Below, piece after piece: positions 1 to 8,126 of a DNA stretch of 64,000 nucleotides (position 1 is the first letter of the stretch; each line of letters starts with the position of its first letter). Under the pieces are notes generated by a model that was not told where the DNA came from, did no database searches, and was given only the letters and a program-made list of their open reading frames with translations. Source of the DNA: JAKIYB01 sp964590255 (GTDB lineage: Bacteria; Armatimonadota; Hebobacteria; CAIYQO01); contig CAZPYA010000003.1 of the NCBI GenBank assembly GCA_964590255.1, forward strand, positions 1-64,000, written 5' to 3'. The translations under genes and the position numbers were made by a program.

Positions 1-232
1 ACGGGGAGACGGACGGCAGAGGTGGAAAAAGCAGAGGTAATTTGCAATCACCTCCCATACCAATCCAATTGCCCGGGGATTAGCTGCGACGGCGGCAGAT
101 TACCTGTATTCCAGTTATCGTTCCCGTTATCAACTTGAGGGTGAAATTCTCGTACCGGTCGATAGGGAATTCTGGTGGGAGGAAGAAGAGGACTATATAT
201 TGGAAGACATAGAGCAGTGTTCTCATACATAG
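1..232 (+). pseudogene. C-terminal remnant of a REP-associated (RAYT, Y1_Tnp-type) transposase, frameshifted and cut by window edge
   Basis: Reading from base 1 in the first frame gives ...AEVEKAEVICNHL. After one extra base near 55 the next frame continues HTNPIARGLAATAADYLYSS and on to an acidic tail, stopping with TAG at 230-232. Joined, this matches the C-terminal signature of IS200-like RAYT transposases, in which a helix is followed by NP-x-x-x-GL, then an acidic residue, an aromatic and SSY. That family identification is from memory, not a search. A TAA at 38-40 in the second frame means the two halves cannot be read together without a frameshift. The catalytic HUH and Tyr region would lie left of the window. 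The stop codon overlaps the first base of the inverted repeat at 230-327, as expected if the gene and its repeat belong together. Confidence 0.55.
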
Positions 233-327
233 TCACTGTCTGGAACAGGGCGGGAGCCCGGCCGACTATAGGCGACGGTTGGGTAGAAGACCGAGCCGGG
301 CTCCCGCCCTGTTCCAGACAGTGACTA
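230..327. repeat. 33-bp perfect inverted repeat abutting the RAYT remnant
   Basis: Arms 230-262 and 295-327 are perfectly complementary (33 bp) around a 32-nt loop. The left arm begins with the stop codon of the transposase remnant and the right arm ends 60 bases before the next start codon. There is no T-run, so a simple Rho-independent terminator is unlikely. Its position next to a RAYT remnant suggests a REP-like element. Confidence 0.85.
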
Positions 328-386
328 AGGCTGCAATCCGTTCTTATCAGTGGTATCCACAATCCAATGTAGGGAGTTTTCAGCCC

Positions 387-1418
387 ATGCACCCTCGCGA
401 ACGCGTCCTGGCCGCCATCAACCATCAGCGCACCGACCGCGCGCCGTCCGACTACTCGGCGCATGGGGAGGTGAATGACCGCCTCATGGCGCGGCTGGGC
501 ATCACCGAGTATGAGGAGCTGCTGCGCTTTTTACAGGTGGACCTGCGGCGGGTGGGGTGGTTCAACTACTACCAGCCGAAATCCGAGCCGGATGCGGACG
601 GTTTCCAACGCGACATGTGGGGGCTGCGGTCGCACCCGGAGACGGGCGCGAGCATCTGCCCGTTTGACGAGGACACCACCGTCGACGACGTGGAGGCGCA
701 CCTATGGCCCTCGCCGGACGCGCTGGATTATACTGGCATCCGCGACGCGTGCGTGCGCTTCCATGACGACTACGCCACCTATGGCGCGCCGTGGTGTCCC
801 TTCTTCCACGAGGTGGGCTGGCTCATCGGGCAGGAGACCTATTTCATCTGGATGCACACCAAGCCGGAGGTGGTGGAGGCGATCACCCGGCGCATGGTGG
901 ACTACGAGATCGCGGTGACGCAGCGCTTCCTGGAGGAGGCGAAAGGCCTGCTGGACATCTATTACGTGGGCAACGACTTCGGCAGCCAGCGCGGCGCGGT
1001 CATCTCGCCGGCGATGTGGGAGACGTTCCTGCGGCCGTCGCTGAAGCGGTTCTACGACCTGGCGCACGACTACGGCTGCTACGTGATGCAGCACTCCTGC
1101 GGCGCCATCCGCGACATCATCCCGCAGTTGATCGCAGACGGCGTCGATATCCTCGATCCCATCCAGGTGCGCGCCGAGGGGATGACGCTGGAGAGCCTGC
1201 ATCGCGACTTCGGCCCGCGCCTCACCTTCCACGGCGGCGTCGACACCCAGCACACCCTGCCCTTCGAAAGCCCGGCCGAAGTGCGCGCCCAGGTGCGCGG
1301 CTACCGCGAGCTAACGAAGGACACCGGCGGCTACATCATGACCGCCAGCCAGGACCTCATCGCCGACATCCCCGACGAGAATATTTTGGCGATGTATGAG
1401 GAGAATGCGAAGGGGTAA
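387..1418 (+). CDS. uroporphyrinogen decarboxylase-family (MtaA/CmuA-like) protein
   Basis: This 343-aa protein has a URO-D fold. It begins MHPRERVLAAINHQRTDRAP, the usual N-terminus of the methyltransferase-like branch, and lacks the HemE N-terminal active-site motif. The HSCGAIRD segment places His and Cys where MtaA-type enzymes bind zinc, and FHGGVDTQ follows near the C-terminus as in relatives. Family members are usually cobalamin-linked methyltransferases or uncharacterised; no corrinoid protein gene is seen nearby, so the substrate is unknown. The start was chosen at 387 because AGGGAG lies at 371-376; an in-frame extension back to 279 runs into the inverted repeat and is not convincing. 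A close relative follows on the same strand. Confidence 0.85.
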   Translation: MHPRERVLAAINHQRTDRAPSDYSAHGEVNDRLMARLGITEYEELLRFLQVDLRRVGWFNYYQPKSEPDADGFQRDMWGLRSHPETGASICPFDEDTTVDDVEAHLWPSPDALDYTGIRDACVRFHDDYATYGAPWCPFFHEVGWLIGQETYFIWMHTKPEVVEAITRRMVDYEIAVTQRFLEEAKGLLDIYYVGNDFGSQRGAVISPAMWETFLRPSLKRFYDLAHDYGCYVMQHSCGAIRDIIPQLIADGVDILDPIQVRAEGMTLESLHRDFGPRLTFHGGVDTQHTLPFESPAEVRAQVRGYRELTKDTGGYIMTASQDLIADIPDENILAMYEENAKG

Positions 1419-1516
1419 CCCCCTCATCCCCCTGCCCCCTTCTCCCCGAGGAGAAGGGGGAAATAACAACATGGCTTGCACCCCTCTCCTCGGGGAGAGG
1501 GGCAGGGGTGAGGGGG
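1419..1516. repeat. nested GC-rich palindromic repeat (CCCCTC...GAGGGG type)
   Basis: The element starts right after the stop codon of the upstream gene. It is a C-rich left part and a G-rich right part with an inner hairpin of 11-bp stem (CCCCCTTCTCC paired with GGAGAAGGGGG). Similar elements occur at 3350-3477, 8127-8371, 50385-50413, 57416-57443 and 61905-62020. Confidence 0.75.
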
Positions 1517-1609
1517 CGCTAACCAGTCCAACGCATGATCGGTGAAGTTCTTAGTAGCGGCGCCGTGCAGCAAGCCGCGACAGGCTACATACTTTTTTCA
1601 GGAGTCACC

Positions 1610-2671
1610 ATGAACGCACGTGAACGCATGCTGGCCGCGATCAACCATGAGAAGATGGATCGCGTCCCGACTGATATCTGGGCCACCGGCGAGGTGTGGG
1701 CGAAGCTGAAGGCGCACTTCGGCGACGACACCGACTTCTTTGCTATGTTCCACATCGACGGCGTCGGCGGCGCCTCCCCGCAATGGGTAGGGCCGGAGCG
1801 GCCGGCGATGCCCGAAGGCGAATCTGTCGATTACACCTGGGGCTACAAGAGCCGCCGGGTGCAGTACGATACCGGCGAGTATTACGAGCAGTTCTTCTGG
1901 CCGCTGGCCGCCGCGACGAGCATCGATGACCTGGAGCGGAACGAGTGGCCCAGCGCCGACTGGTTCGATTTTTCCGCCATGCCGGCGACGCTTCGCGCGC
2001 AACATGACCGCGTCGCCACCAATTGCGGCTACATGGCGCCGTTCTTCTTCCACAACCTCACCCGCGGGCTGGAAACGTCGCTGATGGACCCCTACGACGA
2101 TGCGGAGTTCACCCACTACCTGCTGGGGCGCATCAGCGACTTTTTCTACGAGTATCACCTGCGCATGTTCGAGACATGCGAAGGCTTGATTGACATCGCG
2201 CAGGTCACCGACGACCTGGGCAGCCAGACCGGGCCGCTCATCAGCCTGGACACCTTCCGCGAATTCTACAAGCCGCACGTGCAGCGGATGATCGACCTGT
2301 GCAAGAGCTTCGGCATCAAGGTCTTCCACCACGACGACGGCGCCATGCGCACGTTTTTGCCCGACTTGGTGGCGATGGGCATCGACATCCTCAACCCGGT
2401 GCAGCACAACTGCCCGGGCATGGAGATGGACGGGCTGAAGGCCGATTTCGGCGGCAACATCTGCTTCCACGGCGGCGTCGACAACCAGGAAATCCTCCCC
2501 TTCGGCACACCGGACGACGTGCGCGCCGAGGTGCGCCGCTGCATCGACGCGCTGGCCAGCGACGGCACCGGCTACATCCTCGCCCCCTGCCACAACCTGC
2601 AGGCGGTGACACCGGTGGAGAATATCGTGGCGATGTATGACGAGGCGTGGCATTATGGGAAGATTGAATGA
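1610..2671 (+). CDS. uroporphyrinogen decarboxylase-family protein, Cys ligand replaced
   Basis: This 353-aa protein is a paralogue of the gene ending at 1418. It starts MNARERMLAAINHEKMDRVP and ends with FHGGVDNQEILPFGTP, the same C-terminal motif as its neighbour. Where the first paralogue has HSCG, this one reads FHHDDGAM, so the Cys zinc ligand is replaced by Asp. This argues for a different metal site or reaction. The start at 1610 is set by CAGGAG at 1599-1604; the frame is open upstream but has no ribosome-binding site. With the regulator at 2787 and the acyl-CoA ligase at 3486 it may form a loosely spaced catabolic group. The substrate cannot be inferred. Confidence 0.85.
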   Translation: MNARERMLAAINHEKMDRVPTDIWATGEVWAKLKAHFGDDTDFFAMFHIDGVGGASPQWVGPERPAMPEGESVDYTWGYKSRRVQYDTGEYYEQFFWPLAAATSIDDLERNEWPSADWFDFSAMPATLRAQHDRVATNCGYMAPFFFHNLTRGLETSLMDPYDDAEFTHYLLGRISDFFYEYHLRMFETCEGLIDIAQVTDDLGSQTGPLISLDTFREFYKPHVQRMIDLCKSFGIKVFHHDDGAMRTFLPDLVAMGIDILNPVQHNCPGMEMDGLKADFGGNICFHGGVDNQEILPFGTPDDVRAEVRRCIDALASDGTGYILAPCHNLQAVTPVENIVAMYDEAWHYGKIE

Positions 2672-2697
2672 CGTGTCACTAACCGACACACTTTATC

Positions 2698-2711
2698 AAC
2701 TTACCAAAGTT
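2698..2711. promoter_or_regulatory. candidate operator, AACTT-N4-AAGTT
   Basis: A perfect 5-4-5 inverted repeat lies about 76 bases upstream of the XRE-cupin regulator in the only AT-rich part of the gap. A dimeric HTH regulator could bind it for autoregulation. This is inference from position only. Confidence 0.3.
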
Positions 2712-2786
2712 AAGTAAGCGAGAGGATAACCATAGCCTTTCGTCGAAAACGGGACGCGAAGCATTCCTTACTCGACGGAGGGCTGT

Positions 2787-3335
2787 ATGGAAAATCCGTT
2801 GATGCTCATTGCCCAGCGCATCGCCGCGCTGCGCGAGATCGCTGACATGACGGCGCAGACGGTGGCCGAGGAGCTGGGGATTCCGCTGGAGACGTACCGG
2901 CAGTACGAACGCGGGGAGGCCGACATCCCGGTGAGCGTGCTGTATTCGCTGGCCCAGCGCTTCAACGTGGAGTTGACCGCGCTGCTGACCGGCGACGGCC
3001 CACGCCTGCACGGCTATTGCCTGGTGCGCCGGGGCAAAGGGGTGAGCGTGGAGCGCCGCAAGGACTACGCCTACCAGCACCTCGCCTTCAACTTCGCGCA
3101 CAAGAAAGCGGAGCCGTTTCTGGTGACGGTGCCGCCGTCCAACGACGCCCTGGCCCTGAACAGCCACCCCGGCCAGGAGTTCACCTATGTGCTCTCCGGC
3201 ACGCTGCGGGTGATGGTGGACGGCCACGCGCTGGAGCTCAACCCCGGCGACTCCGTCTTCTTCGATTCAGGCCAGCCCCACGGCATGGCCGCGCTGGGCA
3301 GCGAGCCGGCGGAATTTTTGGCGATGGTCATGTAG
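2787..3335 (+). CDS. XRE-family HTH regulator with C-terminal cupin domain
   Basis: This 182-aa protein has an N-terminal Cro/CI-type HTH (about residues 8-65, with GIPLETYRQYERGEADIP as the recognition region). A cupin sensor follows (about 100-180, with HPGQEFTYVLSGTLRVMV and GDSVFFDSGQPHG). The architecture is that of PuuR/SutR-type regulators, where the cupin binds a small effector. GGAGGG sits just before the ATG. Two URO-D-family genes lie upstream and an acyl-CoA ligase downstream, all on the same strand, so it probably controls one or both. The small inverted repeat at 2698-2711 is a possible self-operator. Confidence 0.9.
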   Translation: MENPLMLIAQRIAALREIADMTAQTVAEELGIPLETYRQYERGEADIPVSVLYSLAQRFNVELTALLTGDGPRLHGYCLVRRGKGVSVERRKDYAYQHLAFNFAHKKAEPFLVTVPPSNDALALNSHPGQEFTYVLSGTLRVMVDGHALELNPGDSVFFDSGQPHGMAALGSEPAEFLAMVM

Positions 3336-3349
3336 TCTCTTCGCCGGGT

Positions 3350-3477
3350 TCACCTCTCCCCCCGGCCCCCTCCCCTGCGCGGGGAGGGGGTGGGGAGGAG
3401 GAGAAGGACGAATCCGGCTGCCATAATCAGATCACTCCCCCTCCCCGCGCAGGGGAGGGGGCAAGGGGGAGAGGTGA
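3350..3477. repeat. palindromic GC-rich repeat supplying the next gene's ribosome-binding site
   Basis: The outer arms (TCACCTCTCCCCC at 3350 onward and GGGGGAGAGGTGA ending at 3477) and inner arms (CCCCCTCCCC... with ...GGGGAGGGGG) form a nested inverted repeat. The end of the right arm is the only purine-rich Shine-Dalgarno candidate for the gene starting at 3486. Confidence 0.8.
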
Positions 3478-3485
3478 GTCGCGTC

Positions 3486-5177
3486 ATGCTGGAAAAATAT
3501 CTCAACCGCACCGAGTATGCATCCTACGAAGATTTTTACGAGAACCTGCGCATCACCGTGCCGGAGGGGTTCAACTTCGCCTTCGACATCGTGGACGAGA
3601 TGGCGCGACTGCACCCGGACAAGCGGGCGCTGGTGTGGTGCGACGAGCACGGGGCGGAGGCCACCTTCACCTACGCCGACATCAAATGCGAAAGCGACCG
3701 CGCGGCGCGGCTGTTCCAGACGATGGGCATCCGCAAGGGCGATCCGGTGATGCTCATCCTCAAGCGGCGCTATGAATACTGGTTCTGCCTGCTGGCGCTG
3801 CACAAGCTGGGGGCCATCGCCATCCCCGCTACCCACTTGCTCACGAAAAAGGACATCGCCTACCGCTGCAACGCCGCGGACATCGTGATGATCGTGTCGG
3901 TGGCTGACGACCGCGTGCTGGGCGCGGTGGACGAAGCCGCCCCCGACTGCCCGACCTTGCGGCGCCGTCTGCGGCTGGCGGGCGAAACTCCATCGAGCCA
4001 TCCTGACTGGGACATCTTCGACGAGAAAATGGCCGCCACCCCGGCGGAGTTTACCCGCCCCACCGGCGCCGCCGCGACGACGAACGCCGACATCATGCTG
4101 CTCTACTTCACCTCCGGCACCACCGGCATGCCGAAGATGGTGCAGCACGACTTCGCCTACCCGCTGGGGCATATCCTCACCGTCGGCTACTGGCAGAACG
4201 TCATGAAAGACGGCCTGCACCTGACGCTCAGTGACACCGGCTGGGCGAAGGCGGCGTGGGGCAAGATTTACGGCCAGTGGATCTGCGGCACGGCCATCAT
4301 GGTCTACGACTTCGATCGCTTTAACCCGAAAGATGTGATGACCATCCTGTCTAAATACGGCGTCACCACCTTCTGCGCGCCGCCCACCGTCTACCGCTTC
4401 CTCATCAAGGAAGACCTGTCGCAGTATGATCTCTCCGCGCTGCGCTACTGCGTGGTGGCGGGCGAGCCGCTGAACCCGGAAGTCTACAACGCCTTCCTGA
4501 AAGCTACCGGGCACAAGATTTACGAAGGCTTCGGCCAGACGGAGACGGTTATCCAGGTGGCCACCTGGCCGTGGATGGAGCCGAAGCCGGGCTCGATGGG
4601 CCGGCCGACGCCGGGCTACGACATCATTATCGTCGACGAGCACGGCCAGCCGCTGGAGGTGGGCGAGGAAGGGCAGATCGCCATCCGCGTGGACCAGGGC
4701 AAGCCGCTGGGCATGTTCCACGGCTACTACCGCGACCCCGAACTGACCGCCAGCGTGCTGCACGACGGCCTGTACTACACCGGCGACCTGGCCTGGCAGG
4801 ATGAAGAGGGCTACCTGTGGTTCGTGGGTCGCGCCGACGACCTTATAAAAACCTCCGGCTACCGCGTGGGCCCCTTCGAGGTGGAGAGCGCGCTGCTGGA
4901 GCACCCCGCCGTGATGGAATGCGCCATCACCGGCGTGCCCGACGACCAGCGCGGCCAGGTGATCAAGGCCACCGTCATCCTGACGAAAGCCTACACCGCC
5001 AGCGACGAACTCGTCGCCGAACTACAGGAACACGTCCGCCGCGTCACCGCGCCCTACAAATACCCGCGCATCATCGAATTCGTCACCGAGCTCCCCAAAA
5101 CCATCAGCGGCAAAATCCGCCGCGTGCAAATCCGCGAAGAGGACAGGGGCAAGGAGCTGGAACTGGCGACGGAATGA
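3486..5177 (+). CDS. AMP-forming acyl-CoA synthetase (medium-chain / aryl-CoA ligase type)
   Basis: This 563-aa ANL-superfamily enzyme activates a carboxylic acid with ATP and joins it to CoA. Visible motifs are the phosphate loop FTSGTTGMPK (residues 208-217), YEGFGQTE, the hinge region YTGDLAWQDEEGYLWFVGR, and the C-terminal catalytic lysine in PKTISGKI. Length and the absence of targeting sequence fit cytoplasmic medium-chain or aromatic acid ligases. The start at 3486 (MLEKYLNRTE) is preceded by GAGAGGTGAG, which is the end of a palindromic repeat; the frame stays open to 3390 through the repeat but that part is low-complexity. The physiological acid is unknown. Confidence 0.88.
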   Translation: MLEKYLNRTEYASYEDFYENLRITVPEGFNFAFDIVDEMARLHPDKRALVWCDEHGAEATFTYADIKCESDRAARLFQTMGIRKGDPVMLILKRRYEYWFCLLALHKLGAIAIPATHLLTKKDIAYRCNAADIVMIVSVADDRVLGAVDEAAPDCPTLRRRLRLAGETPSSHPDWDIFDEKMAATPAEFTRPTGAAATTNADIMLLYFTSGTTGMPKMVQHDFAYPLGHILTVGYWQNVMKDGLHLTLSDTGWAKAAWGKIYGQWICGTAIMVYDFDRFNPKDVMTILSKYGVTTFCAPPTVYRFLIKEDLSQYDLSALRYCVVAGEPLNPEVYNAFLKATGHKIYEGFGQTETVIQVATWPWMEPKPGSMGRPTPGYDIIIVDEHGQPLEVGEEGQIAIRVDQGKPLGMFHGYYRDPELTASVLHDGLYYTGDLAWQDEEGYLWFVGRADDLIKTSGYRVGPFEVESALLEHPAVMECAITGVPDDQRGQVIKATVILTKAYTASDELVAELQEHVRRVTAPYKYPRIIEFVTELPKTISGKIRRVQIREEDRGKELELATE

Positions 5178-5309
5178 CGGGGTGACACGGTAAAGAGGTG
5201 ACAAGGTGATCGGGGGGCGGGCGGGTGCTTGCTCCCCGGTTTCTGGTATGCGCCTGCTGCGGCGGGTCATCAGTATGCAAAGGTGGGTGGAGACACCGGC
5301 GCCTCCCAA

Positions 5310-6650
5310 TTACTTCTTCAGCTTCGCAACAGTGATCCGCGCCTGTTGGGCCAGGTCGATGGCGGTGGCGAGGATGCGGGCGCATTCCTGCGGGGCGTGG
5401 AAGCCCATGCCGTTGTTGGAGGCGACGAAGTCCCAGCGGAGCTGGGCGCGGCGGAGGAGATTGCGGGCTTTCGTGAGCTGAGCGTCGGTGGCGCCGGCTT
5501 TCTTCGCGGCGCCAACTTCATTGTGCGCGGCGACCAGCGCGTCTTCGGCGCGGTCCTGCAGCTCGCGGGTGGTGTCCTGGATGCCCTCCACGCGGGCCTT
5601 GATCTCCGCCTCGCTCCAGCGGTGGCAGGCGCCGCAGGCGGCGTTGATGTCCTTCAACGTGCTCTGCACGTGGTGGTCGCTGTATTTCTGCCCGCCCTCG
5701 CTGCGGTAGGGCATGTGGCAGTCAGCGCAGGCGACGCCGCGGTAGGCATGCACGCCGGCGAGGTAGATCTCGTAGTCCGGGTGCTGCATTTTGATCATCT
5801 CGGTGCCGCTCACCGGGTGCACCCAGTCCACGTGGCGCACGTCCTGCTCGTAATAGGCCTCGATCTCCTCGATGGTGGTGCCGCGCTTCCACGGGAAGGT
5901 GAGGTAGGTGCCCTTCTTCTCCGCCGGGCTCTTCTTCGCGAAGTAATACTCGACGTGGCACTGCGCGCAGACCAGCGTGCGCATCTCCTGGAGGCTGGCC
6001 TGGTCGATATCCTTGCCCATGGCGGCAAAGGCCTCGCGCAGCGCCGGACGGGTGATGCGCAGGTTCATCGTCTTCGGATCGTGGCAATCGGCACAACCGA
6101 TGGGGTGGCTGATTTTCGCGCTGACCTGGGCGAATGGCGTACTGTAGAACTTCGCCGTGCCCATCTGCTGCATCAGGCCGGGCACATCGCTGCTCTTGCA
6201 AGTCATGCAGGTGCCGGGTTGGGCCTTGCCGCCGCGGGTGACGTCGATGCGCGCCGAGCTGCGCACATCCTCCAGCGCGTGCATGTGGCCGCGCTCGTCG
6301 CCGTATTCGATGGCGAAGGGGTAGCCGCCGAAGAGCGTGCGCAGCCGCGGGTCATTTTCCAGGTGGTCGTAATGGCCGGGGCCGCCGTAGCGGGTGCGCG
6401 GGCCGTCTTCCGAGGTGCGCAGCCAGCTCTCATACTCGCGTGGGAAGGTGACGCCCCACTTCGCGCTGTCGCCCTCGAATTCGCTTACGTTGGCGGACGG
6501 CGCCAGCACCCGGGCCTCCTGCCGCCGGTCCAGTACCGAGGCGATGAGCAGGCCGAGCACGAAGGTGGCGATCATCGCCAGGGCGAAAAGCAGCCAGCCC
6601 TTCCACGGCGCGGGGGCTTTCGGCGTCTGTTCGGGATTGTCGGTGGTCAT
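5310..6650 (-). CDS. nrfA: cytochrome c552 ammonia-forming nitrite reductase, catalytic subunit
   Basis: This 446-aa pentaheme enzyme reduces nitrite to ammonium with six electrons outside the cytoplasmic membrane. A single N-terminal hydrophobic segment (residues 18-39) anchors or exports it. The active-site heme has the diagnostic Lys-ligated motif C148-MTCK-152. Four CxxCH hemes follow, starting at C186, C228, C308 and C339. CAQCHVEYYF carries the active-site Tyr, and K287 and Q289 in IKMQHPDYE match the calcium ligands of calcium-type NrfA. The start overlaps the nrfH stop (ATGA), so the two are translationally coupled. Confidence 0.97.
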   Translation of the reverse strand: MTTDNPEQTPKAPAPWKGWLLFALAMIATFVLGLLIASVLDRRQEARVLAPSANVSEFEGDSAKWGVTFPREYESWLRTSEDGPRTRYGGPGHYDHLENDPRLRTLFGGYPFAIEYGDERGHMHALEDVRSSARIDVTRGGKAQPGTCMTCKSSDVPGLMQQMGTAKFYSTPFAQVSAKISHPIGCADCHDPKTMNLRITRPALREAFAAMGKDIDQASLQEMRTLVCAQCHVEYYFAKKSPAEKKGTYLTFPWKRGTTIEEIEAYYEQDVRHVDWVHPVSGTEMIKMQHPDYEIYLAGVHAYRGVACADCHMPYRSEGGQKYSDHHVQSTLKDINAACGACHRWSEAEIKARVEGIQDTTRELQDRAEDALVAAHNEVGAAKKAGATDAQLTKARNLLRRAQLRWDFVASNNGMGFHAPQECARILATAIDLAQQARITVAKLKK

Positions 6651-7219
6651 TTCGTCTCCCTCGATCCCAGCGGGGCCAGGCGCGGCACCAGCGCGTTGGG
6701 GGTGATGGACAGGCTGCGCATGTCGCCATGCGGCACGATCTCGTGGCAGTCGGTGCAGGCGCGGCCGCTGTTCACCAGCATGAAGCTGGTACGCACGAAC
6801 TGTTCGTGGCAGCGCCGGCAATTTTCGTTGATGACGGCCGAGGATTCTCGCGTCGCCTGGATGGCCTGCGGCTCGGTGCGCAGGGTGAAGATGGTCGCGT
6901 GGCGCAGGCCGTCCTTCGCCTTGAAGGCGTATTTGCGAATGATGGAATCGTGCGGCACGTGGCAGTCGTTGCAGGTGGCGTTTAGCCGGTGGCTGCTGTG
7001 CTCCCAGGTGGCGTATTGCGGGCGCATGATGTGGCAGTTGATGCAGGCGTGCGGGTCGTCGGACAGGTAGGAGGGCATCTCGGAGACGCGAACCAGCAGC
7101 AGCCCCAGCCCGGCGGCGACACCGAGCACGGCAAACGTGGGCAGGCGCCACCCCGCGGGGATGAACGCCAGCGTGAAGAGGGAACGCAGCAGCAGTGACA
7201 GTCGGCGACCAAACGACAT
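6647..7219 (-). CDS. nrfH: NrfH, tetraheme quinol dehydrogenase subunit of nitrite reductase
   Basis: This 190-aa NapC/NirT-family cytochrome has a transmembrane helix at about residues 26-43. Its four heme motifs are C59-INCH (followed by IM as in NrfH), C83-NDCH, C134-RRCH and C155-TDCH. It takes electrons from menaquinol and passes them to NrfA, encoded immediately downstream with a 4-bp overlap. The start at 7219 (MSFGRRLS) was chosen because the longer frame, back to 7312, has a poor N-terminus and would cover the divergent regulatory region. The pair is a complete minimal nrfHA unit. Confidence 0.96.
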   Translation of the reverse strand: MSFGRRLSLLLRSLFTLAFIPAGWRLPTFAVLGVAAGLGLLLVRVSEMPSYLSDDPHACINCHIMRPQYATWEHSSHRLNATCNDCHVPHDSIIRKYAFKAKDGLRHATIFTLRTEPQAIQATRESSAVINENCRRCHEQFVRTSFMLVNSGRACTDCHEIVPHGDMRSLSITPNALVPRLAPLGSRETK

Positions 7220-7230
7220 ATCGCGAATGA

Positions 7231-7257
7231 TAATAACACAAGGCAAGGGCGTTATTA
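7231..7257. promoter_or_regulatory. candidate operator TAATAAC-N13-GTTATTA between nrfH and the aldolase
   Basis: A perfect 7-bp inverted repeat with a 13-nt spacer lies 12 bases upstream of nrfH, in the divergent intergenic region. Spacing of about two helical turns is typical for a dimeric regulator. It is not an FNR box. Its role in nrfHA control is inferred. Confidence 0.4.
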
Positions 7258-7275
7258 CGATGACATTGTGCGGGC

Positions 7276-7304
7276 TGGACACCAACCGCGCGCCGGGGTA
7301 TCCT
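7276..7304 (+). promoter_or_regulatory. candidate sigma70-type promoter for the HpcH/HpaI-like aldolase
   Basis: TGGACA (7276-7281) and TATCCT (7299-7304) are 17 bases apart, leaving a short leader before the ribosome-binding site at 7321. Confidence 0.45.
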
Positions 7305-7334
7305 ACAACCACCTAATACCCGGGAGGTTGTCCC

Positions 7335-8102
7335 ATGCATATGCGCCCCAGCCGCGTGCTGCAGATGCTGCGCGCCGGTGAGACCGTCTACACTTTCAAA
7401 ATGAACACCGCCGATCCACGCATCGCCGAGATCGCAGCGATGTCCGGTTTTCCCTGCCTGTGGCTGTGCCAGGAGCACACCACCGCCACCTGGTCGGCCA
7501 TCGAGACGCAGATTCTGGCGGCGAAGGCGCACGACACCGACACCATGGTGCGCGTGCCCCGCGGCAGCTACAGCGATCTCATCCACCCGCTGGAGCTGGA
7601 CGCCGCCGGCATCATGGTGCCACACGTGATGAGCCTGGCAGACGCGCAGGCGGTGGTGCGCACCACGCGCTTCTATCCCGTCGGCCGTCGCCCGGTGGAT
7701 GGGGGCAACGCCGACGGCGCCTACTGCCTCATCGACTTCGTGCAGTATATTCAGGAGGCGAACACGCAGCGTTTCGTCTGCATCCAGATCGAAGACCCCG
7801 AGCCGCTGGACGAGCTGGATGCCATCTGCGCGCTGGACGGCATTGACATCGTCTTCTTCGGCCCCGGCGATTTTTCGCACAGCATCGGCCTGCCTGGCCA
7901 GTACGATCACCCGCGCGTGCAAGACGCCCGTCGCCGCGTGGCGGAGACGGCGCTGAAGCACGGCAAATTCGCCGGCACCACCGGCAACCCGGCCACCGCC
8001 CCCGCGCTGGTCGAGGTGGGCTATCGCTTCATCAACATCGGCGTCGACGTGCATGCCGTCTCGGAGTATTGCCGGGAGAAATTGCGGGCGGTGGGGTGCT
8101 GA
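7335..8102 (+). CDS. HpcH/HpaI-family class II aldolase
   Basis: This 255-aa TIM-barrel protein belongs to the family that cleaves 4-hydroxy-2-oxo acids to pyruvate and an aldehyde using a divalent metal. QIEDPEPLDELD and GIDIVFFGPGDFSHSIGLPG match the metal-binding and pyruvate-binding region; GAxGIMVPHV-type and GRRP segments are also recognisable (LDAAGIMVPHVMS, VGRRPVDGG). GGGAGG at 7321-7326 supports the start. It is divergent from nrfHA and ends before a long repeat cluster. Its specific substrate is not evident. Pairing with the acyl-CoA ligase and URO-D genes hints at aromatic or sugar-acid catabolism, but this is inference. Confidence 0.88.
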   Translation: MHMRPSRVLQMLRAGETVYTFKMNTADPRIAEIAAMSGFPCLWLCQEHTTATWSAIETQILAAKAHDTDTMVRVPRGSYSDLIHPLELDAAGIMVPHVMSLADAQAVVRTTRFYPVGRRPVDGGNADGAYCLIDFVQYIQEANTQRFVCIQIEDPEPLDELDAICALDGIDIVFFGPGDFSHSIGLPGQYDHPRVQDARRRVAETALKHGKFAGTTGNPATAPALVEVGYRFINIGVDVHAVSEYCREKLRAVGC

Positions 8103-8126
8103 ACGACGGCGTGTCCTGATCGCATG

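Noticed and set aside
48..464. 138-codon minus-strand frame at the left edge
   Set aside because: It runs across the inverted repeat and the first URO-D start, has no ribosome-binding site and resembles no family. The plus strand gives a RAYT-like C-terminus instead.
387..2671. Calling the URO-D genes hemE
   Set aside because: They lack the HemE N-terminal active-site motif and carry MtaA-type N-termini and C-terminal zinc-site variants, so heme synthesis is unlikely.
5229..7070. 613-codon plus-strand frame
   Set aside because: Antisense to the pentaheme and tetraheme cytochromes, whose heme motifs are unmistakable.
6651..8054. Extension of the nrfA frame to a 914-residue product
   Set aside because: The part upstream of MTTDNPEQ is antisense to nrfH's other frame and to the aldolase gene, and nrfA has a coupled start at 6650 with the normal TM anchor.
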